Below, piece after piece: positions 17,398-25,783 of a stretch of DNA of 64,000 bases (positions are counted from its first letter, which is position 1; the number at the start of each line of letters is the position of its first letter). The position numbers were made by a program, and so were the translations under genes. Origin of the DNA: an uncultured Anaerolineae bacterium (lineage in GTDB: Bacteria; Chloroflexota; Anaerolineae; J036; Brachytrichaceae). The notes under the pieces were generated by a model. It ran no database searches and had not been told where the DNA came from. It saw only the letters and a program-made list of their open reading frames with translations. Location: assembly GCA_937959265.1 (NCBI GenBank), contig CALGMA010000037.1, positions 1-64,000 of the forward strand, read 5' to 3'.

Positions 17398-18348
17398 CTA
17401 ACTCTTCAGCTCGCCCTCGTAGAACACCCAGCGCGTCGCACTGCGGAAGATCAGCAGCGTGATGAGCAGCACGGCAATGAACAGCACCACAGCTAGCGCC
17501 GAGGCGTAGCCCATGTTGAAGTAGCGAAAAGCGTTGCGGTAGAGATGTACGAAGTACATCAGCAGCGATTCTTGCGGCCGGCCAGTCGTCCCACCGATCA
17601 CCATCGCGCTGGTGAACACCTGGAACGAGGCAATCACACCGGTGACCAGGTTGTAGAGGATCACCGGCGAGAGCAGCGGGATGGTGACGCGCCAGAAGCG
17701 CTGCCAGGCGTTGGCGCCATCAATTGAGGCTGCCTCTAACAGCTCAGCCGGGATGTCCTTCAGGCCAGCCAGGAAGATCAGCGAACCGGCGCCTACGCCC
17801 CACAGGCTGAGCAGGATGAGGCCGGGCTTCGACCAATTCGGATCGGTGAACCAAGCCGGCCCCTGGATGCCGAAGAGGGCTAGGATGCTGTTGATCAACC
17901 CGCCCCGTGGCTGGAACATGATGATAAAGATGATCGTGCCGGCCACCGGTGGCGTGAGCGAAGCCAGGTAGAACAGCGTGCGATAGCCACCGATGAACCT
18001 CACCCGCATGTTCAGCAACAGCGCCAGGCCCAGCGACGAAAGCAGACCCAGCGGTACCGACAGGAAGGCGTAGTATGCGCTGTTGTAGACCGACACTTTG
18101 AAGGCCGGATCGGCAGTGAACATCATGACGTAGTTATCCAACCCCACCCACTTCGGCGCCTGGACGATGGAGTATTGTGTGAACGAATAGTAGAACGACG
18201 CCAGCACGGGATAGGTGGTGAACACCAGCAGGCTGATCACCCATGGGAACACGAAGGCAAGCCCGGCGATCGCCTCATGACGTCGCAGCTTGCTCGAACC
18301 GGATCCCCCCGATCGGGGCGAAGCGATCTTGGCCATCGGCAACCTCAT
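17398..18348 (-). CDS. Carbohydrate ABC transporter permease, MalF type
   Basis: A 316-residue CUT1 permease with six membrane segments starting with GLAFVFPWVISLLVFTTYPV. The EAA loop is present as EAASIDGANAWQRFWRVTIP. It forms the heterodimeric membrane channel with the MalG-type protein encoded 10 bases downstream and works with the lipoprotein receptor encoded upstream. An in-frame ATG at 18336 is an alternative start. Confidence 0.92.
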   Translation of the reverse strand: MRLPMAKIASPRSGGSGSSKLRRHEAIAGLAFVFPWVISLLVFTTYPVLASFYYSFTQYSIVQAPKWVGLDNYVMMFTADPAFKVSVYNSAYYAFLSVPLGLLSSLGLALLLNMRVRFIGGYRTLFYLASLTPPVAGTIIFIIMFQPRGGLINSILALFGIQGPAWFTDPNWSKPGLILLSLWGVGAGSLIFLAGLKDIPAELLEAASIDGANAWQRFWRVTIPLLSPVILYNLVTGVIASFQVFTSAMVIGGTTGRPQESLLMYFVHLYRNAFRYFNMGYASALAVVLFIAVLLITLLIFRSATRWVFYEGELKS

Positions 18349-18396
18349 CAGGCAGAGGCGTGCTGCGGCAGACGGCGCGCACCTCCTTTATCGTCC

Positions 18397-19842
18397 CTAC
18401 ATCTTCATCACCTTCTCGAGTTCGGCCTGGCACGCCTGTTGCGCTTCGGTCAGCGCTTCCTTCGGCGTCGCCTGTTTGGTATAGACCCGCTCCAGCATAC
18501 GTGTGATCTGGTCATTGGCGAAATTCTGCACCGGCGACGTCCACATCGGCGCTGCGACGTCGAGCTGCCCGTAGAAGAACATCAGCACGTCCCTGGCAAA
18601 TTCCTCACCGCGCATTTCGGCGACCTTCTTCGGCAAGAGCTTGCTGATGTCCACGTTCTTGTTGGTCGGCATATCGGGAATCGCGTCGAACCAGGTGAGG
18701 ATGCCAACGGCAGACATGTAGTCCATATACTTGAAGGCGTCTTCGCGTCGCCTGGCGCCCCTAGGGATGACCATCCAGTTCGGCCAGTAGCCGGACTTGG
18801 TGCCGGAACCGCTAGGCCCAACGGGGTATTGCGCGACGTTCCAACGCTCTGCCTCGGGCTTCACCTCCGAACCATACATGTCGCCGGCCACCCAGAAGCC
18901 ATCGGACAGCATGGCCAAGTTGGCATTTTGGAACTCCGGCGGACGGCCATTGCTATCCGGGTAGAAGCCCCAGTTCGCCGAGTTGTTGACCGCGTTGATG
19001 TCGCCTTTGTACTCCTCATTCAACCAGTCGAGGAAGTACTGCATCATCTCGACGTTCTGCTCGGAGTCTATGGTGAATTTGTTACTGGCAGCGTCGTAGA
19101 ACTGGCCACCGTTCAACGCCGAGAAGACATTTAATTCGACCGCACCCACCACTGTTGGCAGGAAACCGACCGACTTGAGTGTGTTGCCGTCCCACACCGT
19201 GAATTCCTTGGACAGCCGGCGCAGCTCATCCCAGGTCTTGGGGAAGTCTTCGCGTTTGGCCGAGATGCCCTTGGACTCAAAGAGCGCCTCGTTGTAATAC
19301 ACGGCGTAAGTGCCGGCAGCGACGGGCAAACCATAGGTCTTACCCTGCCACTGGCAACTGGCCAACACCCCGGGCGGCCAAGCGTCGGCTTGCGAATACT
19401 TCGACGCCTGCATCAAATCATCCAACGGCTCCAGTGCGCCGCGTACGGCCAGCGAAACCGGCGAATCCCATATGATTGTGGTGTCAGGCGGGTTGCCGGC
19501 CGCGACGCGCGCCAACAGCACTTCGAGGAAGTTCTGATCGCCCGCCCCACACTGCGCGTCGGCCACGGTCAACCCTGGGTATTCCTCAGCGAATGCCTTG
19601 GAGATGAGATTGAAGTTCTGGCAGTACGTCGCCGAACCACCGGGCGTCCAGAAAACGATGGGCTCCGCGCCGGCAGCGGGAGCAACGTCCTGTGGTGTTG
19701 GGGACTGAGCGGCTTCACCTGCAGGCGCCGGGGCCGGTGCAGCACATGCGCCGATCAACACAACACCGCTGCCCAGGCCAGCGATCTTGAGAAAACGACG
19801 CCGGTTGATCGCAGATGAACGGACGAGAGAGGTCTTGCTCAC
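18397..19842 (-). CDS. Extracellular sugar-binding lipoprotein (family 1 solute-binding protein)
   Basis: A 481-residue substrate receptor for the CUT1 importer. The N-terminus combines a twin-arginine motif (NRRRFLK, residues 13-19) with a lipobox ending at Cys33 (VVLIGAC), then an Ala/Pro-rich linker, so it is exported folded and lipid-anchored. The body has the SBP_bac_1 fold (FWTPGGSATYCQNFNLISKA, NPPDTTIIWDSP, LLARVAAG). Start is GTG with an excellent AGGAGG about 8 bases before it. It is the first gene of the sugar operon, with a promoter and operator immediately upstream. Confidence 0.92.
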   Translation of the reverse strand: MSKTSLVRSSAINRRRFLKIAGLGSGVVLIGACAAPAPAPAGEAAQSPTPQDVAPAAGAEPIVFWTPGGSATYCQNFNLISKAFAEEYPGLTVADAQCGAGDQNFLEVLLARVAAGNPPDTTIIWDSPVSLAVRGALEPLDDLMQASKYSQADAWPPGVLASCQWQGKTYGLPVAAGTYAVYYNEALFESKGISAKREDFPKTWDELRRLSKEFTVWDGNTLKSVGFLPTVVGAVELNVFSALNGGQFYDAASNKFTIDSEQNVEMMQYFLDWLNEEYKGDINAVNNSANWGFYPDSNGRPPEFQNANLAMLSDGFWVAGDMYGSEVKPEAERWNVAQYPVGPSGSGTKSGYWPNWMVIPRGARRREDAFKYMDYMSAVGILTWFDAIPDMPTNKNVDISKLLPKKVAEMRGEEFARDVLMFFYGQLDVAAPMWTSPVQNFANDQITRMLERVYTKQATPKEALTEAQQACQAELEKVMKM

Positions 19843-19877
19843 AACTGGTCCTCCTTCAGATTATGGAATAGGTATAG

Positions 19878-19916
19878 AGGTATAGACCAGTATGACAGAG
19901 ATATGCAGAATGTCAA
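19878..19916 (-). promoter_or_regulatory. Promoter and GntR/UTRA-type operator of the sugar operon
   Basis: On the minus strand a perfect -35 TTGACA (19916-19911) precedes CATACT/ATACTG (16-17 bp spacing). TGGTCTATACCT (19889-19878) follows, overlapping the -10. It matches 10 of 12 positions of the TGGTCTAGACCA site used by DasR/NagR-type GntR regulators, and a second AGGTATAG copy sits at 19870-19877. The site is 36 bases before the solute-binding-protein start, as expected for repression by the GntR/UTRA protein of the same operon. Confidence 0.55.
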
Positions 19917-19917
19917 A

Positions 19918-20820
19918 TCAACGCGCGCCGGTATAGGCAATCCGCCACTCGCCAGCGTAGATGTTGAAACACGTGCTGCGCACGAAGCCAAGCAAGGTTA
20001 AGTTGAAGGTTTGCGCCAGCTCCACCGCCAGCGACGACGGCGCGCCCACCGCAGCCACTATCGGCGCATGCGCCATCAGCGCCTTTTGCATGATCTCGAA
20101 GCTGGCTCTGCCAGAGACCATCAGGAGATGGCGAGAGATCGGCAACTGGCGGTCCAGCAAGCGTTTGCCGATGAGTTTGTCGAGGGCGCTGTGCCGGCCC
20201 ACGTCTTCGTGCAGGGCAAGCAGGCGCCCTTCGCTGTCGAACAACGCCGCGGCATGCAGCCCACCGGTCTTGGCGAAAAGTGACTGCCGGCTGCGCAGCG
20301 CTGCGTCTAGCCGAACGATCATGTCGGCTTCAATCCGGAACGCATCGCGTGGCAGGGGTGCGCAGCCGCGCAGCTCCAGCGACTCCAGCGATGCCTTGCC
20401 ACACACGCCGCACGACGAAGTCGTGTAGAAGTTGCGCTGAATATGCGCGGCGTCGAACCTCACGCCGGGGCGAAGGTGCACAGTGACGACGTTGTATCGC
20501 GCTGGCCCACTCACCTGCTCCGCACCGTCGTCTGCGCCGTTTGCATCAGCCGCAGGCCCGGGCGCATCGTCGCAACAGTAGCGAATTCCGCCGATCTGCT
20601 CCCAAGTGTGCAGCAGACCTTCGCCGAACAAAAAGCCAGCGGCCAGCTCGAAATCTTCGCCGGGTGTGCGCATGATGACGGCCACCGGGTGCACACCATC
20701 ATCCGAGGCCACACGAATCTCGAGTGGTTCCTCAACAGCCAGGACATCCCGTTCGCGCACAGCTCGACCATCGCGCACTTTGCGCACATAGAGCCGGCGG
20801 AGATTGGGCTGGGTGAGCAT
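19918..20820 (-). CDS. fdhD: Formate dehydrogenase accessory sulfurtransferase FdhD
   Basis: A 300-residue protein that transfers sulfur from a cysteine desulfurase to the bis-MGD cofactor of formate dehydrogenase. The catalytic Cys-x2-Cys is seen at Cys137/Cys140 in TTSSCGVCGKAS. GEDFELAAGFLFGEGLL and the C-terminal VSGRASFEIMQKALMA and SSLAVELA stretches are family hallmarks. An Asp/Ala-rich insertion lies at about 88-105. It starts 71 bases after the FdhF-type gene and probably matures that enzyme. Confidence 0.93.
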   Translation of the reverse strand: MLTQPNLRRLYVRKVRDGRAVRERDVLAVEEPLEIRVASDDGVHPVAVIMRTPGEDFELAAGFLFGEGLLHTWEQIGGIRYCCDDAPGPAADANGADDGAEQVSGPARYNVVTVHLRPGVRFDAAHIQRNFYTTSSCGVCGKASLESLELRGCAPLPRDAFRIEADMIVRLDAALRSRQSLFAKTGGLHAAALFDSEGRLLALHEDVGRHSALDKLIGKRLLDRQLPISRHLLMVSGRASFEIMQKALMAHAPIVAAVGAPSSLAVELAQTFNLTLLGFVRSTCFNIYAGEWRIAYTGAR

Positions 20821-20829
20821 GGATCCGTG

Positions 20830-20864
20830 GAGATTGGAGACCGATGGTCAGTGGTTGATGATTG
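20830..20864. repeat. 7-bp-period degenerate tandem array between fdhF-like gene and fdhD
   Basis: GAGATTG, GAGACCG, ATGGTCA, GTGGTTG, ATGATTG. It fills most of the 71-base gap just upstream of the fdhD start. Confidence 0.7.
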
Positions 20865-20891
20865 GCATTGAACCTTTAATCCCTCATTCCT

Positions 20892-23111
20892 TCAATGGCC
20901 GATCTTCCGAAGCATTACGATCGCCTTATAGACCGGCACACCGGCGGCCGGGTCGGTACAGTGTGGCGCCAGCAAGACGTTGCCTTCCGGCCAATGCACC
21001 TGCACGTTGCGCGGCTTGATCGGCGCAAACTTCACGCGCACGCGCATCTCGCCAACACTCGACTGCACCATCACCCAATCGCCCTCGACCAGGCCCAGCG
21101 CCCGCGCATCCTCGGGGTTCATCAACATATCGTCGCGCCGCGCGCCGTTCAAGGGGTCGCGCTCCATGTGGATCAAGCTGTTGAACTGCTTGCCACGTCG
21201 GGTCTTGAGGATGAACGCACCGTCAGGCAGCGTGTATTCAGGAGGTGTGAGCGGGGTGAAGTGCGCGCGGCGGGTAGGCGTCGGGAAGTCGCCGCCGGCG
21301 CACAGCAAGCGCCCGCCCCACTGCACATGATCGCCCTTCTTCTTCAGATGCTGAATACCCTCATAGAACGACACAACGTGGGCGATCTCATCGCGTATGG
21401 CTTGCCCATTTTCGAAGTGGATGAGATGCCTGCGTCCCGGATAGACGTGCTCGGCGAGTTGCATGAGAATCTCCCACTCGCTGCGCGCCTCCGCTGGCGG
21501 ATCGGTGATCTTTGGTGAGAAGATCACCTGTCTCTCGGTGCTGGTTTGGGTGCCGCCATCGCGCTGTTCGTAGCGCGTGGCGGCCGGCAGCAAGATCACT
21601 GTGTCAGCCGGATCCACCAGCATTTGCGAGGTGGCGACGATGTCCTGGTGCACCCGCAACCCCGGCCGTTCCAGCGCTTGACGCACAAAGCGGGGATCCG
21701 GAAGCGTATCGAGGAAGTTGCCGCCGACGACATAGAACACATCCATCTTACCGGCATGGGCCGCCTCGAGCATATCGACGCATGCCAGACCCTTCCACGC
21801 CGGCACATCGAACCCCCACATCGCGCTGAAGCGCTGGGCGTTCGCCTCGTTGATGGGCTCGCCGCCAGGGAAGCTCCATGCCGCGCAACCCATCTCGCCA
21901 CCGCCCTGCACGCCGCTGTGGCCGCGAATCGGCATCACGCCGCAATGTTCGCGGCCGACGAAGCCACGCGCCAGTGCCAGGTTGAGAATGGCCTTCACAT
22001 TCTCCACACCGTTTTCATGCTGCGTGATTCCCATGCTCCACACGAACACCGCGCTCTTGGCCTGGGCCAGCATCTCGGCAAAGCGCAGCATCTCTTCGCG
22101 CGAGGCACCGCTGTAGCGCTCCAGCATCTCCCAGGGCTGCTCCACCAGCTCAGCCTCGACCGAGCCAAAACAATCGGTGTGCGCCGTGATGAACTCACGG
22201 TCGAGCCAGTCCCTCTCGATCAAATGTTTGAGCACACCGTTCAGGAAGGCCAAGTCACCGCCGGTGTGAATTTGGAAGAATTCATCAGCCAGTCGCGTGC
22301 CGAAGAGCGCGCTCTCGAACACGCTGGGCACCCAATAGCGTTCCAGGCCCGGCTCGCGGTAGGGGTTGATCACCACAATCCTGGAGCCGTGCTTCTTGGC
22401 GTGATAGAGATACTTGGTGGTGACGGGTTGATTGTTCGGCGTGTCGCTGCCGATGAAAATCAACAGATCGGCACCGATCCAGTCTTTGTACGAACAGGTC
22501 GAAGCTGCGACACCCAGTACCTGCTTCATGGCGACAGTGCTCGGCGAGTGACAAACGCGGGCAGCGTTGTCCACATTGTTCGTGCCGAGGAAGCGGGCGA
22601 CTTTCTGCGCCACGTAATACACCTCGTTAGTGAGGCCACGCGAAGTCAGATAGAAGCCAATCCGGCGCGGGTCAGTCTCACGGATGCGGCCGGCGATTTC
22701 GCCGAGCGCCTGATCCCAAGAAATGCGGGTGAAGCCCGGCTCACTGCGCCGGCGAATCATTGGATAAGGCAGGCGGCCCAACTCGCGCAGCGCTCTGCCA
22801 TTCATGCCGTGCAAGCGCGAAACGTCGGCCAGCGCGCCTGCGTCCATTGGCGGCATGGTACTCAACCGCAGCAAGTTCAACCGGACGGTGCACAAATGCA
22901 CGCCAGGGATGGTGAAATCGCGCAGGCCGGCCGTGCCCAGAGCGCAACCATCGCACACGCCATCGTTGAGGATACGCCACGCCAGCGGAAGATTGTCGCG
23001 ATTCTGCCAGGCCGCACGCACCATCTCCCAGTAGTGGTTCGGCTTGACATGTCCCAGCCCATTGGGCATCAAGCTCACCCACTGCGAGGTATCCATTCCG
23101 AGGAATTTCAT
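20892..23111 (-). CDS. FdhF/YdeP-family molybdopterin oxidoreductase
   Basis: A 739-residue bis-MGD enzyme of the FdhF/YdeP group (formate-dehydrogenase-like alpha subunits). The N-terminus has the group's RILNDGVCDGCALGTAGLRD with a Cys pair near 53-56 instead of a full [4Fe-4S] ferredoxin-like motif. ARVCHSPSTVAMKQVLGV supplies the probable Cys ligand to Mo. GHSGVQGGGEMGC and QFNSLIHMERDPLNGA are also typical. The C-terminal domain (EDARALGLVEGDWVMV) caps the cofactor. No NADH- or quinone-reacting subunit is adjacent. With fdhD next to it and folate C1 genes upstream, oxidation of formate is the simplest role, but YdeP-type enzymes are not all proven formate dehydrogenases. Confidence 0.85.
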   Translation of the reverse strand: MKFLGMDTSQWVSLMPNGLGHVKPNHYWEMVRAAWQNRDNLPLAWRILNDGVCDGCALGTAGLRDFTIPGVHLCTVRLNLLRLSTMPPMDAGALADVSRLHGMNGRALRELGRLPYPMIRRRSEPGFTRISWDQALGEIAGRIRETDPRRIGFYLTSRGLTNEVYYVAQKVARFLGTNNVDNAARVCHSPSTVAMKQVLGVAASTCSYKDWIGADLLIFIGSDTPNNQPVTTKYLYHAKKHGSRIVVINPYREPGLERYWVPSVFESALFGTRLADEFFQIHTGGDLAFLNGVLKHLIERDWLDREFITAHTDCFGSVEAELVEQPWEMLERYSGASREEMLRFAEMLAQAKSAVFVWSMGITQHENGVENVKAILNLALARGFVGREHCGVMPIRGHSGVQGGGEMGCAAWSFPGGEPINEANAQRFSAMWGFDVPAWKGLACVDMLEAAHAGKMDVFYVVGGNFLDTLPDPRFVRQALERPGLRVHQDIVATSQMLVDPADTVILLPAATRYEQRDGGTQTSTERQVIFSPKITDPPAEARSEWEILMQLAEHVYPGRRHLIHFENGQAIRDEIAHVVSFYEGIQHLKKKGDHVQWGGRLLCAGGDFPTPTRRAHFTPLTPPEYTLPDGAFILKTRRGKQFNSLIHMERDPLNGARRDDMLMNPEDARALGLVEGDWVMVQSSVGEMRVRVKFAPIKPRNVQVHWPEGNVLLAPHCTDPAAGVPVYKAIVMLRKIGH

Positions 23112-23175
23112 CGTCTATCCTCCGCAGGTGTGGCTGGCGACGCCGGCATCGCAGATGTCACGATGAAAGCGCCGC

Positions 23176-23202
23176 ACACCACGGACACCACCGACGCGCC
23201 GG
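23176..23202. repeat. Short 9-bp-period array between fdhF-like gene and the PF13769-like gene
   Basis: ACACCACGG, ACACCACCG, ACGCGCCGG: three units in the 93-base gap, sharing the ACAC core with the array at 142-195. Confidence 0.5.
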
Positions 23203-23204
23203 CA

Positions 23205-23501
23205 CTACCCTTTGATCTTCGCGACCGTTGCCCGCCAGTCAATCTCTGGGAATTGTGCATCCAATTCGGCAACGACGGCAAGCGCAACACGCTGAGCGTC
23301 GCCCTCGCGTTCCTGCGGGTCGCTCCAGCGAAATGCCGCAGTGTACTCGTCCGACCCGATCAGCCCAGCTGCCATCGCCGCGTTGTCTATCGCTTCCTGA
23401 AACCGTTGCGGCAATGGCACGCTGACGCGCTCGCGCCCGGCACCCTTAGCCCGCACCTGTGCCGGAATGTCATGCCAGTAAAGAATCTGGTAGGTTGCCA
23501 T
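23205..23501 (-). CDS. Small conserved protein, PF13769-like ('virulence factor' family)
   Basis: A 98-residue soluble protein starting MATYQILYWHDIPAQVRAKG, which matches the small family misleadingly named virulence factor in Pfam. The rest has PLPQRFQEAIDNAAMAAGL and FRWSDPQEREGDAQRVALA, also typical. No enzymatic motif is evident. Members recur beside corrinoid methyltransferase and MetF genes in alphaproteobacteria, and here too the gene lies in such an operon, 20 bases after the DUF1638 gene. An accessory role in one-carbon transfer is likely; its biochemical function is unknown. Confidence 0.75.
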   Translation of the reverse strand: MATYQILYWHDIPAQVRAKGAGRERVSVPLPQRFQEAIDNAAMAAGLIGSDEYTAAFRWSDPQEREGDAQRVALAVVAELDAQFPEIDWRATVAKIKG

Positions 23502-23521
23502 ACACGCTAATCAGCCATCAT

Positions 23522-24145
23522 CTACGACTGTTGATTGATGCGCGGCTTGTAGCGCTCGTCGGCAATTTCATCCATGAGCGCCACAAGCCGCGCCTCCATC
23601 TCGCCGTAGCTGGTGCGATGGATTCGCAACGGCAGACCGAGCTGCTCTGCCACGGCATGTGCTTTCGCGGCCAGGCGATCGTCATCGCGCTGGGCTAGGT
23701 AGACCACGCGCCGGTAATTTGCAAAATAGGTCTCCTTCAACTCCGGAAAGCGATCCAGTCCAAGGCCCTTCCACACCAAACCATCGAACCCTCGTAGCAG
23801 AAAGTCGGTGAGGAAGAAGGTGCCCGGCTCTGTATCCATCAGGGCATCGAACGCTGCGCCGGTATACATCTCGTAGCAGTGCGGCCCGGCGATGCGCGGC
23901 ACGTTGTAGCGCCGCAGCACATCGTCGAGCGCGCCGCCCGTGCCGCAGTCGCCATAGATGACCACGACGCGGTCGAAGCATGGGATTAATTCACGCAGCC
24001 TGCGTTCGACCAGCGGTGCGATACGCTCCGGGCGCATGTGCGCCTGCGCGTCCACGCCGTAGAGGCTCACGTTCCACCCTCGCCGGCGTGCGATGTCGGT
24101 CACCTCGCGCGCGAGCGCCCCGCACAGCACAAATGCCACGCGCAT
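23522..24145 (-). CDS. DUF1638 protein
   Basis: A 207-residue protein of the DUF1638 family. Three conserved Cys motifs are visible: VLCGALAREV (N-terminus), IYGDCGTGGALDD (near residue 70) and GPHCYEMYTG (near residue 90). These look like a metal- or corrinoid-ligand set but their role is unproven. The open frame continues upstream, but I place the start at ATG 24145, where homologous sequence (MRVAFVLCGAL) begins. ATGs at 24190 and 24208 would add residues encoded by a 9-bp repeat array. It follows the homocysteine methyltransferase gene. DUF1638 genes commonly accompany MttB-type methyltransferases. Confidence 0.8.
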   Translation of the reverse strand: MRVAFVLCGALAREVTDIARRRGWNVSLYGVDAQAHMRPERIAPLVERRLRELIPCFDRVVVIYGDCGTGGALDDVLRRYNVPRIAGPHCYEMYTGAAFDALMDTEPGTFFLTDFLLRGFDGLVWKGLGLDRFPELKETYFANYRRVVYLAQRDDDRLAAKAHAVAEQLGLPLRIHRTSYGEMEARLVALMDEIADERYKPRINQQS

Positions 24146-24150
24146 GTTTT

Positions 24151-24222
24151 GGACAGAATGGGCAGAATTCACAGAATCGGCTTTGTTCATTTCACTCATT
24201 CTGTTCATTTTGTTCACTCTGC
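24151..24222. repeat. 9-bp-period degenerate tandem array (8 units) upstream of the DUF1638 gene
   Basis: Units: GGACAGAAT, GGGCAGAAT, TCACAGAAT, CGGCTTTGT, TCATTTCAC, TCATTCTGT, TCATTTTGT, TCACTCTGC. The CAGAAT half and its complement (ATTCTG) occur in opposite orientation in the two halves, so the array can fold. It ends exactly at the stop codon of the homocysteine methyltransferase gene and shares its core with the array in metF. Confidence 0.85.
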
Positions 24223-25236
24223 CTAAACCTCGCGGCGTGACCTGCGCTCGCGCCGATCGCTGTTCGACGCCCGACGCCGCGCCAGCGGCACCGTCAGTGT
24301 GAGTGTTGCCGGGTCGAGTGGCGGTTGATCGAACAGCGCCGACTTCATCGCGCGGATATGCGCCGGTGTGCTGCCGCAGCACGCGCCGATCAACGTTGCG
24401 CCGAATGCGCGCAGCCGACGAGCTGCTTCCGCCATGACTGCCGGCGAAGCGTCATAGGTCGCCTTGCCGTTGATCATCTTGGGCATGCCGGCGTTGCTCT
24501 TGGCCACCAGGGGAATATCCTGCCGCACCATGCGCATGGCGTAGATCACTGCTTCCAGTTCGTCCGGGCCGTTACCACAGTTCCCACCGATCGCTGCAAG
24601 GTCGAGCTTGACCAACTCGGTGATGGCCTCAGCGGGGCTGACGCCCATCATTGTGAAGCCGCGCGTGTCGAACGTCATCGTCACCACGATGGGCAGATGC
24701 GGCGCGGCCAGGCGCGCACCCTCGACCGCCGCTTGCACCTCCCGCAGGTCACTCATCGTCTCGATCCAAAAGAGGTCCACGCCGCCGGCAGCCAACCCCT
24801 GCGCTTGTGCGCGAAATCCCTCGACGGCATCGGCATATGTCAGCGTGCCCGTGGGCTGCAGGATCTCTCCGCTCGGACCGATGTCGCCGGCCACCACGCG
24901 ATCACCAGCCTCGGCGCGCGCCAGCTCCGCCCCCGCCTTGTTCAACTCGAACACGCGGTCGTGCAAGTTGTGCATCTTCAGGCGGAACGGATTGCCGCCG
25001 AACGTGTTAGTCAGTATGACATCCGAGCCGGCATCCAAATAGCCGCGATGCACTGCGCGCACTTTCGCCTGCTTATCCGCCAACACGTTCCACAGCTCGG
25101 GTGGGTCGCCGAAGAGCAAGCCCACCTCCATCAGTTGTGTGCCCATTGCGCCGTCGAGGAGGATCGGCTGGCCGTCGCGGCCGGCGCGTTCGAGGAGATC
25201 GAGAAAGGTTCGGGGGATAGTGGTAGAGAGTGTCAT
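24223..25236 (-). CDS. Homocysteine S-methyltransferase-domain protein (BHMT/MetH-N type)
   Basis: A 337-residue zinc-dependent methyltransferase barrel. The first strand carries ILLDGAMGTQLM, the zinc-ligand Cys is in GGNCGNGPDE, and the Cys pair lies in LIGACCGSTPAHIRAM. The family moves methyl groups from betaine, S-methylmethionine or a methylcorrinoid to homocysteine or other thiols. Start is taken at ATG 25236; the longer TTG-type start adds unconserved residues. In this operon it could accept the methyl group from the corrinoid protein or act directly on the methylated substrate. Confidence 0.85.
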   Translation of the reverse strand: MTLSTTIPRTFLDLLERAGRDGQPILLDGAMGTQLMEVGLLFGDPPELWNVLADKQAKVRAVHRGYLDAGSDVILTNTFGGNPFRLKMHNLHDRVFELNKAGAELARAEAGDRVVAGDIGPSGEILQPTGTLTYADAVEGFRAQAQGLAAGGVDLFWIETMSDLREVQAAVEGARLAAPHLPIVVTMTFDTRGFTMMGVSPAEAITELVKLDLAAIGGNCGNGPDELEAVIYAMRMVRQDIPLVAKSNAGMPKMINGKATYDASPAVMAEAARRLRAFGATLIGACCGSTPAHIRAMKSALFDQPPLDPATLTLTVPLARRRASNSDRRERRSRREV

Positions 25237-25294
25237 GTGTCTTGTGCTACGTGTTGCGCATTCCGTCCACACAATCCGTAATGCGCTGTGTGCG

Positions 25295-25783
25295 CTACGC
25301 TCGCTGTTTCTCGATGAATTCTCGAACGCTCACGATCTGGGCAAGGTGTTCGTTGTCGTGCCCGATCAGGATCTCGACCTGCCGACGCAATTTGGTTACG
25401 CCGAGCGTCTCGTGTGTACATGTGCGCAGCCACTGCTGCGGGGTCAATCCATGCAGATAGTTGACCGTCGCCGCACGTTCCGCCGAAAAGACTTCAATCA
25501 AGTCCTTCACACTTTTAGTCAGATTATGGGTAGTCGGGTCAGGCCAGATGAGCGGCTCACGCGGGTCATCCTGCTCAACCATGCGCACGAAGCGCGCGCG
25601 GAACGCGATTTCGACCTGGGCCAAATGCGCGATCACGTCTTTGATGCACCACGCCTCAGGCGCCGGCCGCACCAACGCAGCGGCCTCATCCACGCGCCCC
25701 GTCAAACGCACCAGGTCACGCGGTGTACCGTCGAGCGCTTCGAGCAGCATTTGATACTTCGTGTGCAACGTGCGTGGGGTCAT
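25295..25783 (-). CDS. DinB-family four-helix metal-binding protein
   Basis: A 162-residue DinB/YfiT-like four-helix bundle. The likely metal ligands are His in KDVIAHLAQVE (about residue 53) and His-x3-His in GHDNEHLAQIVSV near the C-terminus. Known members are thiol transferases (mycothiol, bacillithiol) or hydrolases of similar fold. The start overlaps the stop of the RACo-type gene by ATGA, so its presence in this operon is not accidental. It may detoxify or activate an intermediate, but no function is proven. Confidence 0.8.
   Translation of the reverse strand: MTPRTLHTKYQMLLEALDGTPRDLVRLTGRVDEAAALVRPAPEAWCIKDVIAHLAQVEIAFRARFVRMVEQDDPREPLIWPDPTTHNLTKSVKDLIEVFSAERAATVNYLHGLTPQQWLRTCTHETLGVTKLRRQVEILIGHDNEHLAQIVSVREFIEKQRA

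Noticed and set aside
21546-23510. A 654-codon plus-strand frame opposite the FdhF/YdeP gene
   Set aside because: Antisense shadow with His/Arg/Ala-rich composition and no recognisable domain. Similar shadows at 2361-3905, 4596-5843 and 55329-56897 were dismissed for the same reason.
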